A DNA stretch of 64,000 bases from Anastatus disparis (GCA_017163975.1 JAFFSR010000015.1:1928501-1992500), one strand, 5' to 3'. Counted from the first letter of the stretch, positions 29,729 through 42,674 are shown. Notes: generated by a model not told the origin, from the letters alone. Program-made: numbers and translations.

Positions 29729-30072
29729 TGTTACGTGGGATTTGACGAAACGCACTCCTATGGGGAGTGTGAGGATGCAAATAAATTAACGAGAGTCGAT
29801 ATAAAGTTTACTTAACGTTTATTAATAAAGACAATATATATATATAAGAGAGAGACTATTTATGAGTTTACTTTAGCGCGTTCGGCAATGGTCTCACGCT
29901 CGTCGTTGTCTAAAACGACGATGTAAGTTACCCGCGACGAAGTGCCGAATCAGCACTTCGCGTGCCATGCGACTGTTAGCTAGGAAGCTCTGAGTCGCAA
30001 TTCCTCGAACTCCCAATTTTATACTATTCAATTTTATACTTATTATATACTCTATATAAAGACTATACCACA
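29729..30072 (-). repeat. Putative 5' LTR of gypsy 1
   Basis: About 344 bp bounded by TG at 29729 and CA near 30072, lying where the 5' LTR is expected, with a candidate primer-binding site next to the inner edge. An 8-bp perfect hairpin (29938-29945 with 29953-29960) and an AATAAA-type signal on the minus strand near 29820 are compatible with LTR function. No second copy is seen in the window, so the call rests on position and signals only. Confidence 0.5.
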
Positions 30073-30082
30073 TACATATATA

Positions 30083-32340
30083 ATGTACGTTGCAAAATAT
30101 AAAAAAACGAAATCAATAATAGCTTATAAATTGGAAAAATATTTTATATTACCATCAACTTTTACAGGAAGTCCGCGTTTCTTACATCAAAACTTTCTTG
30201 ATTCCATGACATTAGTACAAAGAATTAAAAAACCAGATTTGTGGGAAGAAATCACAAATAATATAGAAGAAAGTGAAGGAGTAATATATAGACCAGATAT
30301 TGTTGTTAAAGTATTTTATCAAAAATTAAAAATATTAATTGAGCAAATTACTAAAAAACATATTTTGGTAAAATGCATTGCAGATTCATACGTAGTAGAA
30401 TTTCAAAAGAGAGGATCACCGCATACACATGTGCTAATATTTTTAAGTAAAGATGATAAAATTTACAGTAGTGATGACGTTTATAAATTCAAAGCAGCTG
30501 AAATTACAAATAAAAATAAAAATCCCAGAATATATAAAATAGTTAAACAATTTATGATCCATGGCCCTTGTGGAGATCAGAATAAAAACTCACCTTGTAT
30601 GGATAAAGAATCAGGAAAGTGTACGAAAAATTTTCCGAAACGATTTAATAAAACTATAATAATGACAAATGGTTATCCTATTTAACGACAAGTAAATAAT
30701 ACAAATGAGATATTATACACGAAAAACAAGTGGGCAGACAATAGATTTGTGGTTTCTGATAACCCGTATTTGTTACTAAAGTTTAACTGTCATATTAATA
30801 TTAAATTATGTCAAAAAATAGAAGTTATAAAATACTTATTTAAATACTGCTTCGAAAGACATGATTGTGCATTTATAGAAATAAAATCAAGTGAAATAAA
30901 TACTGAAAGTAATACTGATGATGAAACGGATAAAACGAATGATTTGGATATGTTTTATGATGAAATTTAACAATATATAAACACAAGATACGATTGCCCA
31001 CCAGAAGCTATGCATCGCATATTGGAATATAATATTAGTGAACTTTCACATACAATTTATAGATAAGCTGTTCATAATGAAAATTAGTAATATGTGTATT
31101 TTAAAGAAGGATCCGAACATGAAATTGATAAGAAAAATGTAAATACAACACTAACAGCGTAGTTTGAACTTAATAAAAGTGACCCAGAGATACATAATTA
31201 CTTTTATTTTGAAATACTGCAACATTATGTTTTCAATCGAATACATAAAACATGGACAAAAAAAATAAAAACTGTGAAACCTATTTTAACCAGAATGTAC
31301 TGAGTTAATTCAAAACAAAGAGAAAGATTCTGTTTAGGATTACTTCTGCTTCACGTTGAAGCTGCAACATCTTTTGAAAGCTTAGATACTTTTGATGGAA
31401 TTACATATCCAACATTCTTTGAAGCAGCAAAAGCAAGAAATTTAGTTAAAATAGATGATGAATGGGATAAATGATTAGAAGAATCATGTGAATCTCGATT
31501 TCCAGAAGCTCTTTGTCAATTATTTAGTTACATTTTTATCATTTTACCAAAAATGAATCAACAAAAAGATAAAGAATATGCATTAAGCATAATTAATGAT
31601 ATTTTAACTAATAATGGATTCCAAGTGATTTTAGACAAACATTACCAATAGTGAAAAATGGAAATGGAATACAGATAGTAGAAAATTGTGTTAAAAAAAG
31701 CTATTCATGGAAACATTTTCAATATATGTTTTTAAAAAAAAAAAACGTTTATTGAAATCAGATGATGAATTTAAGAATTGGTTACTAAATATAGGAAATG
31801 GTAATTTTTATTCAAAATATGAAAAAGGGAAATAAAGTTATACAAAGTCCAAAAGAAATACTGTCAAAGGGCAATCTAATTGATGAAATTTACGCGCATA
31901 GTATACATATTGAAAATTGTGACTATTACGAAAATATTATATCAGCACCAAAAAACGACTCTGCAAAAGATGTAAATGACGAAAGTTTAGACGTTATTTT
32001 GCCAACAGAACTTTCAAATTTTTTAACGTCTAGCAGTTTACCTCCACATAAATTACAATTAAATAAAAGAGCTATAGTAATGCTTTTAAGAAATGTTAAT
32101 TTGATTGAAGGACTTTGTATCGTAACCCGATTAACGAAAAAAAAACAATTTACTATTATTGCACAAATATTAACAGAAAGTAAAAAAGGGAGCTCTATAT
32201 TCTTACCACGTATGACCTTATCAGCAAATGATGAACTGCCATTCCAGATGACCAAAAAACAATTTCCTGTGAAACTTGCTCATGCAATGACTATTAATAA
32301 GTGGCTAAGACAATCATTCAAAGAAGTAAGAGTATATTAA
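30083..32340 (+). pseudogene. Helitron Rep/helicase remains
   Basis: 30083-30685 holds the Helitron N-terminal region (SPRFLHQNFLDSMTLVQR) with the HUH motif in FQKRGSPHTHVLIFL and a Cys cluster (HGPCGDQ...SPCM). 30749-30970 holds NPYLLLKFNCHIN and KYLFKYC, the region around the Rep tyrosines. 31300-31620 is the inter-domain region with stops. 31798-32340 is the C-terminal part of the PIF1-like helicase (LPPHKLQLNKRAIVMLLRN, FPVKLAHAMTINK). The Walker A part of the helicase is not seen, so a central deletion is likely. Rolling-circle transposition would need both halves. Confidence 0.84.
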
Positions 32341-32520
32341 CCATCACCAATTTTCAGTCATGGGCAGTTATACCTGGCACTTTCAAAGACAATTAAAAAA
32401 GAATTGAAAATATTATTAACAGAAAAATCAAGAAAAGTTAATGATGAAATGGTCTATACTAAAAACATTGTTCACAAAGAATTAAAAAACCACAATACAA
32501 AAATTAAATATAATGAATAA
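30083..32520 (+). mobile_element. Degenerate Helitron
   Basis: The fragments line up as one Rep-helicase polyprotein with many stops and at least one internal loss. The transposon ends (5'-TC and 3' hairpin-CTRR) were not identified, so the limits are those of the coding remains. Confidence 0.82.
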
Positions 32521-32599
32521 GAAAATAAAATCAAACATATTTGAAACTCTAATATAATATTAAATATGAAAAAATTAAAAATTATGAAGTAGAGTTTTG

Positions 32600-32940
32600 C
32601 ACTGTTTGGTTAAAAATCACGGCTGCTATTTTTAGTTATGTGCTATTAAAAAAACCCGATTGCTTTTTTAAATACTGTATGGTTAAAAAAAAAACATGAC
32701 TGCTAATGTATGTGCTGTGATGGAGAAAAACGCTAAAACTATTGTAAGCGCTGTGTAATTCTAAATTCGCGGATGCCATTTTGAGCATTGTGTGGTTAAA
32801 AAAAACGCAGCTGCTATTGTGAACGCTCTGTAATTAAGAATTTACGGATGCTATTTTGGGCGCTGTGTGATTGAAAAAACGGGGCTGCTATTGTAAGCGT
32901 TGTGTAATTAAGAAATCATGGTTGCTATTTTCAGTGCTAA
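32600..32940. repeat. 37-bp tandem repeat in alternating 74-bp units
   Basis: The core G[CA]TGCTATT recurs at 32772, 32810, 32847, 32884 and 32921 (periods 38, 37, 37, 37). Every second unit shares the variant TAATTAAGAA, the others GTG[TA]G[GA]TTGAAAAAA, which makes a 74-bp higher-order period. More diverged units extend left to about 32600. Confidence 0.8.
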
Positions 32941-33320
32941 AACAAAGAGACAAAGACGGAAGAACGGAGACGAAGATTCAGAGACGGAGAAACGAAAACG
33001 GAGAGATGGAGACAGAGAGACGGAGACGGAGAGACGGTGACAGCGACAGAGACGTAGGGACGGAGAGACTGAGACATACAGATGGAGACGGAGAGGTGGA
33101 GGGACGGAGACGGAGGGACGGAGATGGAGGGACGGAGACGGAGAGACGGAGATGGAGAGACGGATATTGTGTATGTGTGTATGTGTATGTGAGTGAGTGT
33201 ATGTGTATGGATATGTGTATATGTATGTACGTGTATGTGTGTATGTGTATGTATGCATGTGCATGTGTGTACGTACATGTTAAAGATGCACGTGTGTATG
33301 TGTATGTATGTATGTGACAA
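32940..33320. repeat. Purine-rich GGAGAC array followed by GTATGT array
   Basis: 32940-33165 is built of GACGGAGA-type hexamer/octamer units on the plus strand (strong purine strand bias). 33165-33320 is a GTATGT-type repeat. The long open frames over it are repeat artefacts. Confidence 0.85.
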
Positions 33321-33689
33321 TAATGCAGAAGATATTCACGTAAGAAAAAAGAAGTCTTAATTCTTCACTTTAATATAATAGTAGTGATTGTTGGCCATAT
33401 GCGAAATTTGGAGGTTAAGTGCAGCCCAATTTATGAGGTTATATCTTGGCTACGTCGCGCTCCAAGCGTTCAGTTTTTGAAGTTCACATCTCATGTTAAA
33501 GCCTGCTTACCGACGGTGATACGTGACCTGCATTATTCACTGAATTTCATCTGCTCTCAAATTTGAAGAATATCTTGAGTGCTATATTACAAGAGATCCC
33601 GTAACCTGCCGTCATCAACCAATTCATCATTATTTAAACTTCAATTTAGCTGCGACTTTACTTCTGATTTGTACTGTGCATTGTCATCT

Positions 33690-35010
33690 GCCCTTGCAAC
33701 TGTGATTTGCCTGGTAAGTGCTGTTTGTTATGCCAATTTTTAGCGTTCGTCATTAATGGATCGAGTGTGTGCGTGCTGTGGTCTATCTTTAGACAGGTCT
33801 CATCCACTATACTTTGCTCACGGCGCAGCTCTATTTTTCACGTGGATTGCTGTTCTAATCATTGGTTTGTATTGTCTACTCGTATCATCTGTGACAGTTG
33901 CATAGATATCGCTGTTCGTAACGAGGCAGGCATGCAAGAGCCTATTCTGCAGTCGATTAGTAACAGTACTGTCGTTGCTGTTCCTTCGTGTGCTAGTTCT
34001 TAGTCTAAAACGCAATCATCTTTTCCCTCGACCAGTCAGGTCTCGTCTAAGCGTGTAGCCTCTCCACTCTCGCCATCCACTGAGCCACTGTTAAAGCGGC
34101 GTTGTGCTGAGGTGTCAACATCGTCAGTCTCACACGCTGTTTCTAAAACGGTTGGAGTTTCTCTCTCTCTCCTGATTCACCATCCGCTTGTCCTCTTTTA
34201 AACGTTGCTCCTACTTCCAACGGTATATCTTACTTGAGTGAAATTCTAAAGGCGTTGAAAGAGCAGCAGTTGGAACTAAATGCCCAACAAACAGCTATAC
34301 TTAAGAAACAGGCCAATGAACATCATGAGGAGATTAAAAACAAATGAGCTTTGCTTCGTGAGCATGATCTTTGTGCTCTGCTTAAGTAGCATGAGACTAA
34401 AATCAATGCCATCGAGTCGAACGTGGCTCTTATTCACAATGCTACTCAAACAGATGAGTATGAGATTCTTATTTCAGGTTTTCCTTTGTTGGTTGCTATT
34501 CCTGATCGTGATGTTCTGGACACTGTTTTCAGTGCAATTGGCTTCCAATTTAGTCAGGCATTTGTTGTCAGCATCAGCCAGTGGTCACCGCCTGCTAGGC
34601 CTGATAATTCTGACAATTCTGATTGTTCTGAAATGTGTGTCGACTAGGCGCAGGCTTCAGATACTGTAAATAATTCTAAATCCTTTTCTTTTAATGTACC
34701 GTCTCGTAAGTTTGTGTTTGAATGTATTTCTGCTACCGTCAGAGACTCAGTCATGGCTGCAGCTGCAAAGCTGTGCATTAAATCATGTCTTTAGCTTTTT
34801 AGTGTAGGTGGTGAGAATGATAAGGTATTTCTGAGAGCTTTGTAGCCCAAGGAGACTTTTAAACTGCTTAAGTCTGCTCATAAAATATCTTGTGAGAAAA
34901 ACATCCCTAAACCATTCGTCAGGTTTCTAACAGTTTATATGAAGAGTTCTGTGAAAACCAAACCTCGTGCTATCCATACTGTGGCTGATCTTGCTTTTTT
35001 TAATAATTTT
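33690..35010 (+). pseudogene. LINE 1 ORF1 remains
   Basis: A Cys-containing start (CVCACCG-like in one frame near 33770), a Ser-rich linker, then a coiled-coil segment (EILKALKEQQLELNAQQTAIL, near 34240) and an RRM-like middle part (34430-34640, EILISGFPLLVAIPDRDVLD) before a C-terminal portion at 34690-35010. Several stops (34346, 34388, 34646, 34793). It would have been the RNA-binding chaperone of the LINE. Confidence 0.6.
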
Positions 35011-35159
35011 TAAAAAAACTGACGGTGTCTAAGGTCTCATGTGACTTTCATGCCTTCTTTCTGAGAAATAGTCTCAATACTGATCGTGGTTCTAACGCTG
35101 TAATTACTGCTCCTGTGTTAACTAAGCGCAAGCACCATCTACTTGCTGTAAATAGAAAT

Positions 35160-38093
35160 TAATGTAAATAGACTAAGTTCACACTACAATTTAGTTGAGG
35201 CTCAATGTCTCGACAAAGGCTACGATCTTTTAGCTCTATCTGATACTTTTCTGTCAGCACTTGATGATGATGCCATCTTATTGCTGGTTATAATCTATTT
35301 CGATTGGACAGGGTTGGTAAAGAGGGGGGTAGTGTTGCAGCATACATTTGGGAGGACTACAAGGTTACAGTCCTGCATCATTCTGACCCTACTTTTAATA
35401 ATGAGCCTGAGTACTTGATGCTCAATATTAAGGTGTTCAATGAAAGGCTTCTTTTTGCCTTCATCTGTGCCCGTCCTAAGGCTACTTACCCTGCAGATTT
35501 CTTTAATGCTTTTTCTAGCCTCAGCAGCAAATACAGAAATATTCTCATCACAGGTGATCTCAATACAAATTTACTTGTTACTTTTCATGCCTCATCGTTT
35601 TTCAAAGGTCGCGTTCAGTCGCTTTCTCTTCATATCGTTCCTTCGGAGCCGACACATCATATCATTTCTGAGAGTTATATTTCACATAATTGGCTAGACT
35701 TATTCATTGTTTGTGATGCTGATATAGTGCTAACCTATTCAAAATCTCAGGCGCCATTAAAAGCGGGTCACGACTTGATTGAGCTGGAGCTTAAGGTCCC
35801 CAAACTTCTCAACTCTCTGAAGAAGTTTTATGCTCGCAGGCTGGGTTCTGTGAATATTGAATCTCTTAATACTTTTCTTACGAATTCCCTTGAGGCTAGC
35901 TCACATGAGATCAATTGTTTTTTTCTGAGTAATTTAAGTAATTCTATGTTGTCTTCATCTTCTTTTGCTGTTTCTAACTCTACCAGTTTAAGTTCTAATC
36001 TTGATGTACAGGTTAATGGTTTGTCTAAATCTATTATAGATGCCTTAGACAAGTATGCCCCTCTTAAGCTGAATGTTATACGACCTTGTAGCAAGCCATG
36101 GGTTTCTCATGATATTGGGCTTATGATGAAAAAGCGTGACCGAGCTTATCGTTGGGCTACGAGAACTGGCTGCGACGTGGACATTCGGAGATATAGGTCT
36201 ATAAGAAGCGAAATTTCTAACAGTCTAGACACTGCAAAAATCAATTACATTTCATCTCAGTTGAATGCTGCCACTGATGCCAAGGGAATGTAATCCTCAC
36301 TTCACAAGCTTGGTTCGGCTAAAAGCTCGCTGCCTTACCCTCTGCAGTACCTTTCTTTGCTAAAACACTACTTTTCTGTTGCTAATGGCTGCCCTTTGTT
36401 GATTCAGAGAGATATGGATGAGATATTGAGCATACCCCTGTCAAGCTATCGGCCAATTTTTGATTTTCACACGGTTGATGCCAACAAAATTAATAGCTTT
36501 ATAGTTTTTGCTTCTTCTAAGTCTTCAGGGTGTGATGGTATTCCTGTGGATATGCTTAAAATTGCTACACCCTCTATTCTTGAACCATTCACGGAGCTTG
36601 TTAATGGCTCTCTCACCTTTTCTTGTTTTCCAATAAATTGAAAAACAGTTTTCATACTACCATTTGCAAAGTCTAAATCTGTTTCTTTACTAGATCAAAC
36701 CCGACCTATTGCTAGACTTTGCGAAATTTCCAAGGTTCTTGAGAGGGTTGTTCATGAGCAGCTTTCACTATTACTTGAGACAAATAATCTATTGAACGAG
36801 CACCAGTCTGGCTTCAGACAGGGACACAATACCCAGACAGCTCTTCTCAATATTCTGAAAGATGTTAGATTGGCCATTGATAGGAGAAGGGTCACTGCTC
36901 TTCTTCCCTTTGACTTCTCCAAAGCTTTTGATATGGTGCCTTATAGACTGCTTCTCCTTAAACTGCGTGATTTCAACTGACGGTGTAATTAACTAATTTA
37001 CCTCTTATCTTTGAGGTAGATCGCAGTCTATGGAGGAGCTGGATCGTTATGCTACGCAATTCTGGATGAGTATTAATTCGGGTGTTCCACAGGGAAGTGG
37101 AACACCAGAGTCTTGGGCCCATCGTTATTTTCTATATTTATTAATGATCTGCCTGAAGTTTTGAAGTATTCAAAATACATGTTGTACGTGGATGATCTAC
37201 AAATTTATCGTTCGTTTTTTGCTTGTGACATAGAGGAGGAAATTTCTGTTATCAATTGTGATTTTGAGGCCATTGTCGAGTGTACATCAGTCAATGGTCT
37301 CAAACTTAATGCCCTTAAAACTCAAGTTATCATTCTTGGTAGTGAGTAGTTCATTTCTAGGCTTAATGCACCTCAAGTGTCACCCATCGTAGTGATAGAA
37401 TAGCCTATTCCTTTCTCTGAAGAAGTTAAAAGCCTGGGCTTATGGTTGAATCAGACTCTTAACTGGAAGAGGCAAGTAAATGCTATTGTTGGTAGAGTAC
37501 ATGGAGTGCTCGATTCGCTAAGATTTTATAGGCGCTTGCTTTTGAAGGAGCTCAAGAAGAGCTTTGTGGAATCGCTGATTTTTCCCCACTTCGACTATGG
37601 CTGTGTAGTCTATAACGATCTTTTCAGTTATCAAAACTTAAAACTTTATAGGGTCCTCAATGCCTGTGTGAGGTTCGTTTATGGTAACATAGCTTTTCGC
37701 GAACGTGTGACTCCCTATAGGCTTAACCTCGGTTGGCTCTCGGTCCTATTGAGGAGAAAGTATTTTACAATTTCGTTTGCATATTCTGTTATTTCTGATC
37801 GCAGTCCGACTTTCTTGGCAAATCGGTTCATCAGAGTTGACACTGGCTCTGACATACGTTCTTCTGTATGTAGGCCGCCTAGAATTCTCCTCTGTCCACC
37901 CGTTCGTACGAGTGCCTTGCAGAACTCATTTACACATCTTGCTTCAAATTTCATTAACGAGCTAGGTTCTGCGGCTATAACTCCAATATCCTTTGAGGTG
38001 GGTTTTATTAGGGCGGTTAAAAAGCACGGATTTGACTGGTTAATCGATGGAGAGCGCGGGAATTGGCATAGGGTATCAGCTGCTCTAGACTGA
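35160..38093 (+). pseudogene. LINE 1 ORF2: endonuclease and reverse transcriptase
   Basis: The endonuclease lies in 35200-36293 with the metal-binding context ILITGDLNTNLL and, later, SHNWLDLFIV. The reverse transcriptase covers 36357-38093 in four open pieces: SGCDGIPVDMLK, NEHQSGFRQGHNTQTAL, LLPFDFSKAFDMVP, the ND motif FSIFINDLPE, and the catalytic box as LYVDDLQIY. Stops or shifts occur near 36291, 36640, 36980, 37100, 37349 and 37400. It would nick the target and reverse transcribe the LINE RNA. Confidence 0.85.
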
Positions 38094-38362
38094 GCCCTAG
38101 TTACTGTGAGATTACCAGCTGGCATACGCAATTTCACTTAATTTTACGAAAATCAATTTTTTGTTTAATCTTAAATTTTACATAAACTTTTCTTAATTAT
38201 TTTATCAATGATTTTCAATTTACAAATTTTTGTTGTTCATTGTTCTAATTACATTAGTTTATTTTTTATGTTAATTCTTTGTATTGTACTTGTTGAATCA
38301 TACGGGGTACTACTCCTTGATTAATAAAATTTTTGTCAAATAAAATCAAATCAAATCAAATC

Positions 38363-38593
38363 TATGTCTCTTGCAAAGCCCGTGTTACTCAGTCAGCCCT
38401 ACCACCATCGAATTCACTTGAGTTTCACGTGAAAATCCCGTGAGCGTCCAAGGAATAATATCATGGCGCCTATAGCATTTTAAGTTAGAATGAATTGACG
38501 TTAAATTAACTTGATCTCATGAGAATCTTACATGAAGAATCATACTATTTTAACGTGTTAAATTTATCATGGGAAAATAACATGATTTTTTTC

Positions 38594-38654
<61 letters not shown>

Positions 38655-40255
38655 GTCATTCTTTGTGAACGTTATCTCCCCTCCTGTTCATTTTTGTTTA
38701 GAATAAAAAAATTATTTAAAGTGCGCTAAATTTATAAAAAAAACTAACCATGCGGCGTGACATATTATTCCTGGGGGTCAATTTCAAGGTCATTTCAAGG
38801 TCAACTGTTTTTTTAAATAATAACCTCCATTTTCCATTACGGATTCGGAATCTACGTAAAATTTTACGTTCAGATAAGGTGTAGTCTGTTTAACCATCCA
38901 AGGTCGTGTGAGGGTCAATCATCCTTTTTATTTTTTTTATCTAATTATCTCAACTAAGGTAATTTTCAGCAAATATTATTTTTGACGAGAGTTGTTTGAC
39001 TCCAAAGGGATCACTATTTGAAGACCTTGTCAAGCTTAGTGGTCTCTTTAAAGGTCATTAGAAAATCAAATAAAAATCACTACGCAAACATACATGTACG
39101 TTTAGGAATAGAACAAAGATTTATTCAAATTTATTCTTTGATTAAATTATTATTATTCTATTGATTAAAGTTAAAAATAAAATAACATAATAAATATAAA
39201 TAAAATCTATGGAGCAGACGAGCTTCGTTAGGAGTGAGGAATAATCACGGTAGTTATATACTGAAAGTTTCCAATATTGTGCAATAAATCTAGACTTCTT
39301 GAAAACTGATGACAAAATTTATTTAAAAATTTATTTAAATAATCTTCATTGTACATACTACAAGTTAAGCCATTATCTTTTTGAAATTTTGCAATGAAAT
39401 AAAAAAATAGTCAATATTAATTAGTACAGGTGTAGACTCCGTTTTACATCTCCATAACAAAATATTGCTCTATTTTCCTTTATTAATTTTTTAATTTTTA
39501 AACTTTTCATCTCATGACAAATCAGAAAACGAGGATTCTTCATCTTTTTCTTAATATGAAATGTAGTTTTTTGGAAATATTAATTACACAGGCCCACAAA
39601 ATGAAAAAAATTGTCTGAACTTTTGACCGGACATACATATTCCCATGTATTTTTCGACGCTGAATCCGAATCTGTAATAAAAATATAGGGTTTTCCTACC
39701 TTTTCTCAGAGTTTTATTGAAAAAACCTCATTTTTTACGGTTTTTTTGCGGTTTTTCGAGTCTAGAAAAAACAAATCATGAGATACGGTTAATTGGACTT
39801 CAAAATCGAATTCTACGGGAAAAAATACACGAGAAACCATACCTTCAAATTTTTTTAACGCGATTCTAGTCCTCTGTATGGGGCTGAAAAGATGAGGAAA
39901 TCGGTAAAAGTCGAAATTTTGCCTAAAATGGATTTAAACAATATTAAAATTTAATCATGCGTCTTTTGAAGAGTCGATAAAAATTGGAAATACTATCCTG
40001 GGGGTTTTTCAGATTGCTGATCATGAATTTGAAGTCAGATTGTGTAAAAACTACTTCTAGAGGGCAGTGACAAGAACTGTATATGGTAAATTTATCGATT
40101 TTTTAAAAATTTTACGTCTGAAATACTAATTTTAGAGTCTTTCACAGCATTGACTGTAAATTCAAGATATTAACTTAGCCTATTGTGTACGTTAAACTTA
40201 ACATTTTGTCTATGTTTGTCTCTCTCTCTCTCTCTCTCTCTCTTCCGATGTTTTT
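38363..40255. other. Non-coding region with (AT)n and (TC)n tracts
   Basis: An (AT)n run lies at 38597-38652, with AT-rich sequence and a (TC)n run at about 40218-40243 directly before the stop of the next ORF. No gene seen. The part right of 38653 may be the 3' flank of the element encoding 40256-42108. Confidence 0.55.
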
Positions 40256-42108
40256 TTAAATTGGCTTACGCTTACGTACACGTTTCTCTTCGAATGACCG
40301 ATGTAGTGGATTTCTGACACGTTTTTGTCCTTTTTTCGCAGCTGTTTCTCTTTTTATCATCCAGCAGTAATCTGCTAACATGTTGATACCCCAGTTTCCT
40401 TGAAATCTACGTTCAAACTCCTTTAAATCTTGGTGAAATCGTTCACCATGCTCTTCACTAAAGTCTCCGTTATTTTCAGGAAACTGATCAACGTGTGAAT
40501 CAAGAAAATGAAGTTTTAAGTTCATTAGACAACCCAATTTTTCAAAATTACGTACCATTCTTTTCACAATAGCTTTATAATTCGTGTCTTTGGCATTACC
40601 CAAAAATTTCGTCGATACCTCTTTAAAACTTAACCATGCTGCCTTTTCAACATCAGTCATGCTTTGTTCAAAGTTTTCGTCTCTAAATAAAGTTCGGATT
40701 TCAGGACCATCAAAAATACCTTCATTTAATTTAGCATCAGATTTATGGGGAAATACTTTGCTTATATATTGGAAGCATTGACCGTCCTTGTCCAAAGCTT
40801 TAACTAATTGCTTTATCAATCCAAGCTTTATATGCAGAGGCGGTATCAAAATTTTCGAAGGATTAACGAGTGGATCTTTTATAACATTCTGTTTTCCAGG
40901 TTCAAACGATTCTCTTGATGGCCAAATTTTCTTTTATAGTGTTTTTCTCTATCTCTGCTATCAAACATGCATAAATAACATGGGTACTTCGTAAATCCAG
41001 ATTGTTGTCCAAGTATCATAGATAAAATCTTTAAATCGCCACATATTTGCCATTTATGTTCTCTATATTTTATTTTCGTTAAAAGTAGTTCAAGATTGGA
41101 ATACTCTTCTTTAAGTACTGTTGAATGTGCTAATGGTATAGGAGCATATTTATTTGTGATATTGAGGAGTACTGCTTTAAGGCTGCGCTTTGATGAATCA
41201 ATGAATAGTCGCCAATTTTCAGGTTTGTATATGTTGGGTTTCAATTCATCAATAAGACCTTTCACGTCCGTGCAATAAACCATATTAGAATCATTCTTGA
41301 AATAATTTCTAAAGCGCTCTTCTCGATTACGATATGCACATACTTTAGTACCCTTTGTCAACATATTTCGTCTCTTAAACTCTGAAGCCATAAACTCTGA
41401 TTGTTCCTTAGATAAACCACTCTTTCTAAATAAATCGTTCAGACTTTTTTGATCAAACTTTTCAACAGTTCGTTCTTCACCCTTAGGAATATACTCTTCA
41501 TCACTATCCAGAGAATGTTCTTCAGGTTAACTTAGATCTTCTTCATTTGATGAGCTTCCGTCTGCGGCAATCAGATTTTCAGTTGTTTCATCCGTCGAGT
41601 TTTCATCTACATTTAGATTCCCTAAGCCTGTTGTAAAACTATCTCTCGAATCTTTATTTTCAAAAATATCTATAAAATTCTTGGATGGAAATTCTATACA
41701 AGAAGTATTAGGATATACTATTCCTTTTTTCTGTATCTTGTCTAAACCTTGTATCTTTGTTAAACAAAAATAGCAATCATTTTCATCTTTTGGTTCCTTC
41801 CACTTTGTAGGTATAGTAAATTTTAATTTGGACCTAGCCTGACTGGTGTTGTATCGATTCATCATGGCATAACATGAAGCACATATATAATGAGGAACCC
41901 AAATTTTATCCTGTTGAGAAATCTCAATATCAAAACATTTTTGATAGATAAAATTAATATTATCTGTGATTTTTCTTTTGTTTCGTTGTCCAATATATTC
42001 TGAACATACATAACAGAAATTATCTTGAGATCCATTACACGTATGGTTAAAACTGTTATTGGATGTACCAGCGCAGTTTAAAAAAGGTTGAAAATTTGAA
42101 TTAGCCAT
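40256..42108 (-). pseudogene. Multicopy arthropod ORF, transposon-like, two lesions
   Basis: About 600 codons in three pieces. 41527-42108: two CxxC pairs (CYVCSEYIG, CASCYAMM) and CYFC, a zinc-finger-like N-terminus. 40930-41526: KRRNMLTKGTKVCAYRNRE and CYLCMFDSR. 40256-40920: FPHKSDAKLNEGIFDGPEIR, then EEHGERFHQDLKEFERRFQG and a basic tail. A stop at 41527-41529 and a shift at about 40925 disrupt it. I recall this protein type as highly repeated in arthropod genomes, suggesting a mobile element, but cannot name the superfamily; no transposase catalytic triad is proven. Confidence 0.6.
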
Positions 42109-42435
42109 ATTGTTGAATTAAACCCCACACACTAGGAATCCTGTTCCGATCGCAGGTGAGTCCGCCGTCCTAGGGGTGATAACTCTCATACCTCCCCAGG
42201 CCTAAGTATGAGAGCTTTCCGACTTTGACGAGGACAATGTCAACTCGTCGTCGGACACACTACGGCATCATTCTCACATCCTAGTGCTCCCCTGCAGGAC
42301 AGCGCGCCTTTGCTGGGTTCGTTACTGCAAAGTATTGAGTACACCGAATCATTCTACACATCCCATTTTCAGGGCAGTTGTCATCGTGACCAATACTTCG
42401 CAGCAGGGGTTTTTTTTAGGTACCCTTATAGAGTA

Positions 42436-42480
<45 letters not shown>

Positions 42481-42674
42481 CTTTGGAAAAAGATCATAAG
42501 TCCCATTCGTTTATAAACAATGCTTTAAGATCAATGACAGTGTACAACAGTGATTAACTGAACGGAGCTTTAAAATGAAACCGAATTCATTTCTAAACAA
42601 CAGTACCCAGTTTTACAACAGAATAAGTATAAATAAAAAATTGACAGATCAAATTGTCTCTGATACAAACACAC
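42109..42674. other. GC-richer non-coding segment and (AT)n run
   Basis: 42121-42430 is notably GC-richer than its surroundings and lacks ORFs. It ends in an (AT)n run at 42441-42478. It may be the tail of another retroelement lying in the loop of the inverted duplication 41189-41550 / 42675-43036. Confidence 0.45.

Larger units (their letters stand above)
5851..30072 (-). mobile_element. Ty3/gypsy-type LTR retrotransposon 1, interrupted
   Basis: Read on the minus strand from right to left the order is: putative LTR (29729-30072), leader, gag N-terminal part (27996-28675), Polinton insertion (11491-27989), gag C-terminal part with zinc knuckle, protease fragment, acidic linker, macro-like segment, integrase, DNA-element insertion (5935-6994), and the integrase tail ending at 5851. 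No reverse transcriptase or RNase H is seen between protease and linker, which implies an internal deletion near 9925. All ORFs carry stops or frameshifts. The element is dead, and no 3' LTR was recognised. Confidence 0.75.
33590..38362 (+). mobile_element. Non-LTR retrotransposon (LINE) 1
   Basis: Contains a decayed ORF1 (coiled-coil type) and ORF2 (apurinic-type endonuclease plus reverse transcriptase) and ends in an AAATC pentamer repeat (38341-38362). A pentameric microsatellite tail is typical of CR1/L2/Jockey-like clades; the exact clade is not assigned. Full of stops, hence inactive. The 5' border is uncertain. Confidence 0.82.

Noticed and set aside
32871..33320. Long open frames on both strands over the purine array
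   Set aside because: Arg/Glu/Gly or Ser/Pro/His repeats produced by GGAGAC and GTATGT microsatellites; not genes.
38597..38652. (AT)n run as a possible transposon end
   Set aside because: A second (AT)n at 42441-42478 is not flanked by matching sequence; plain microsatellites.
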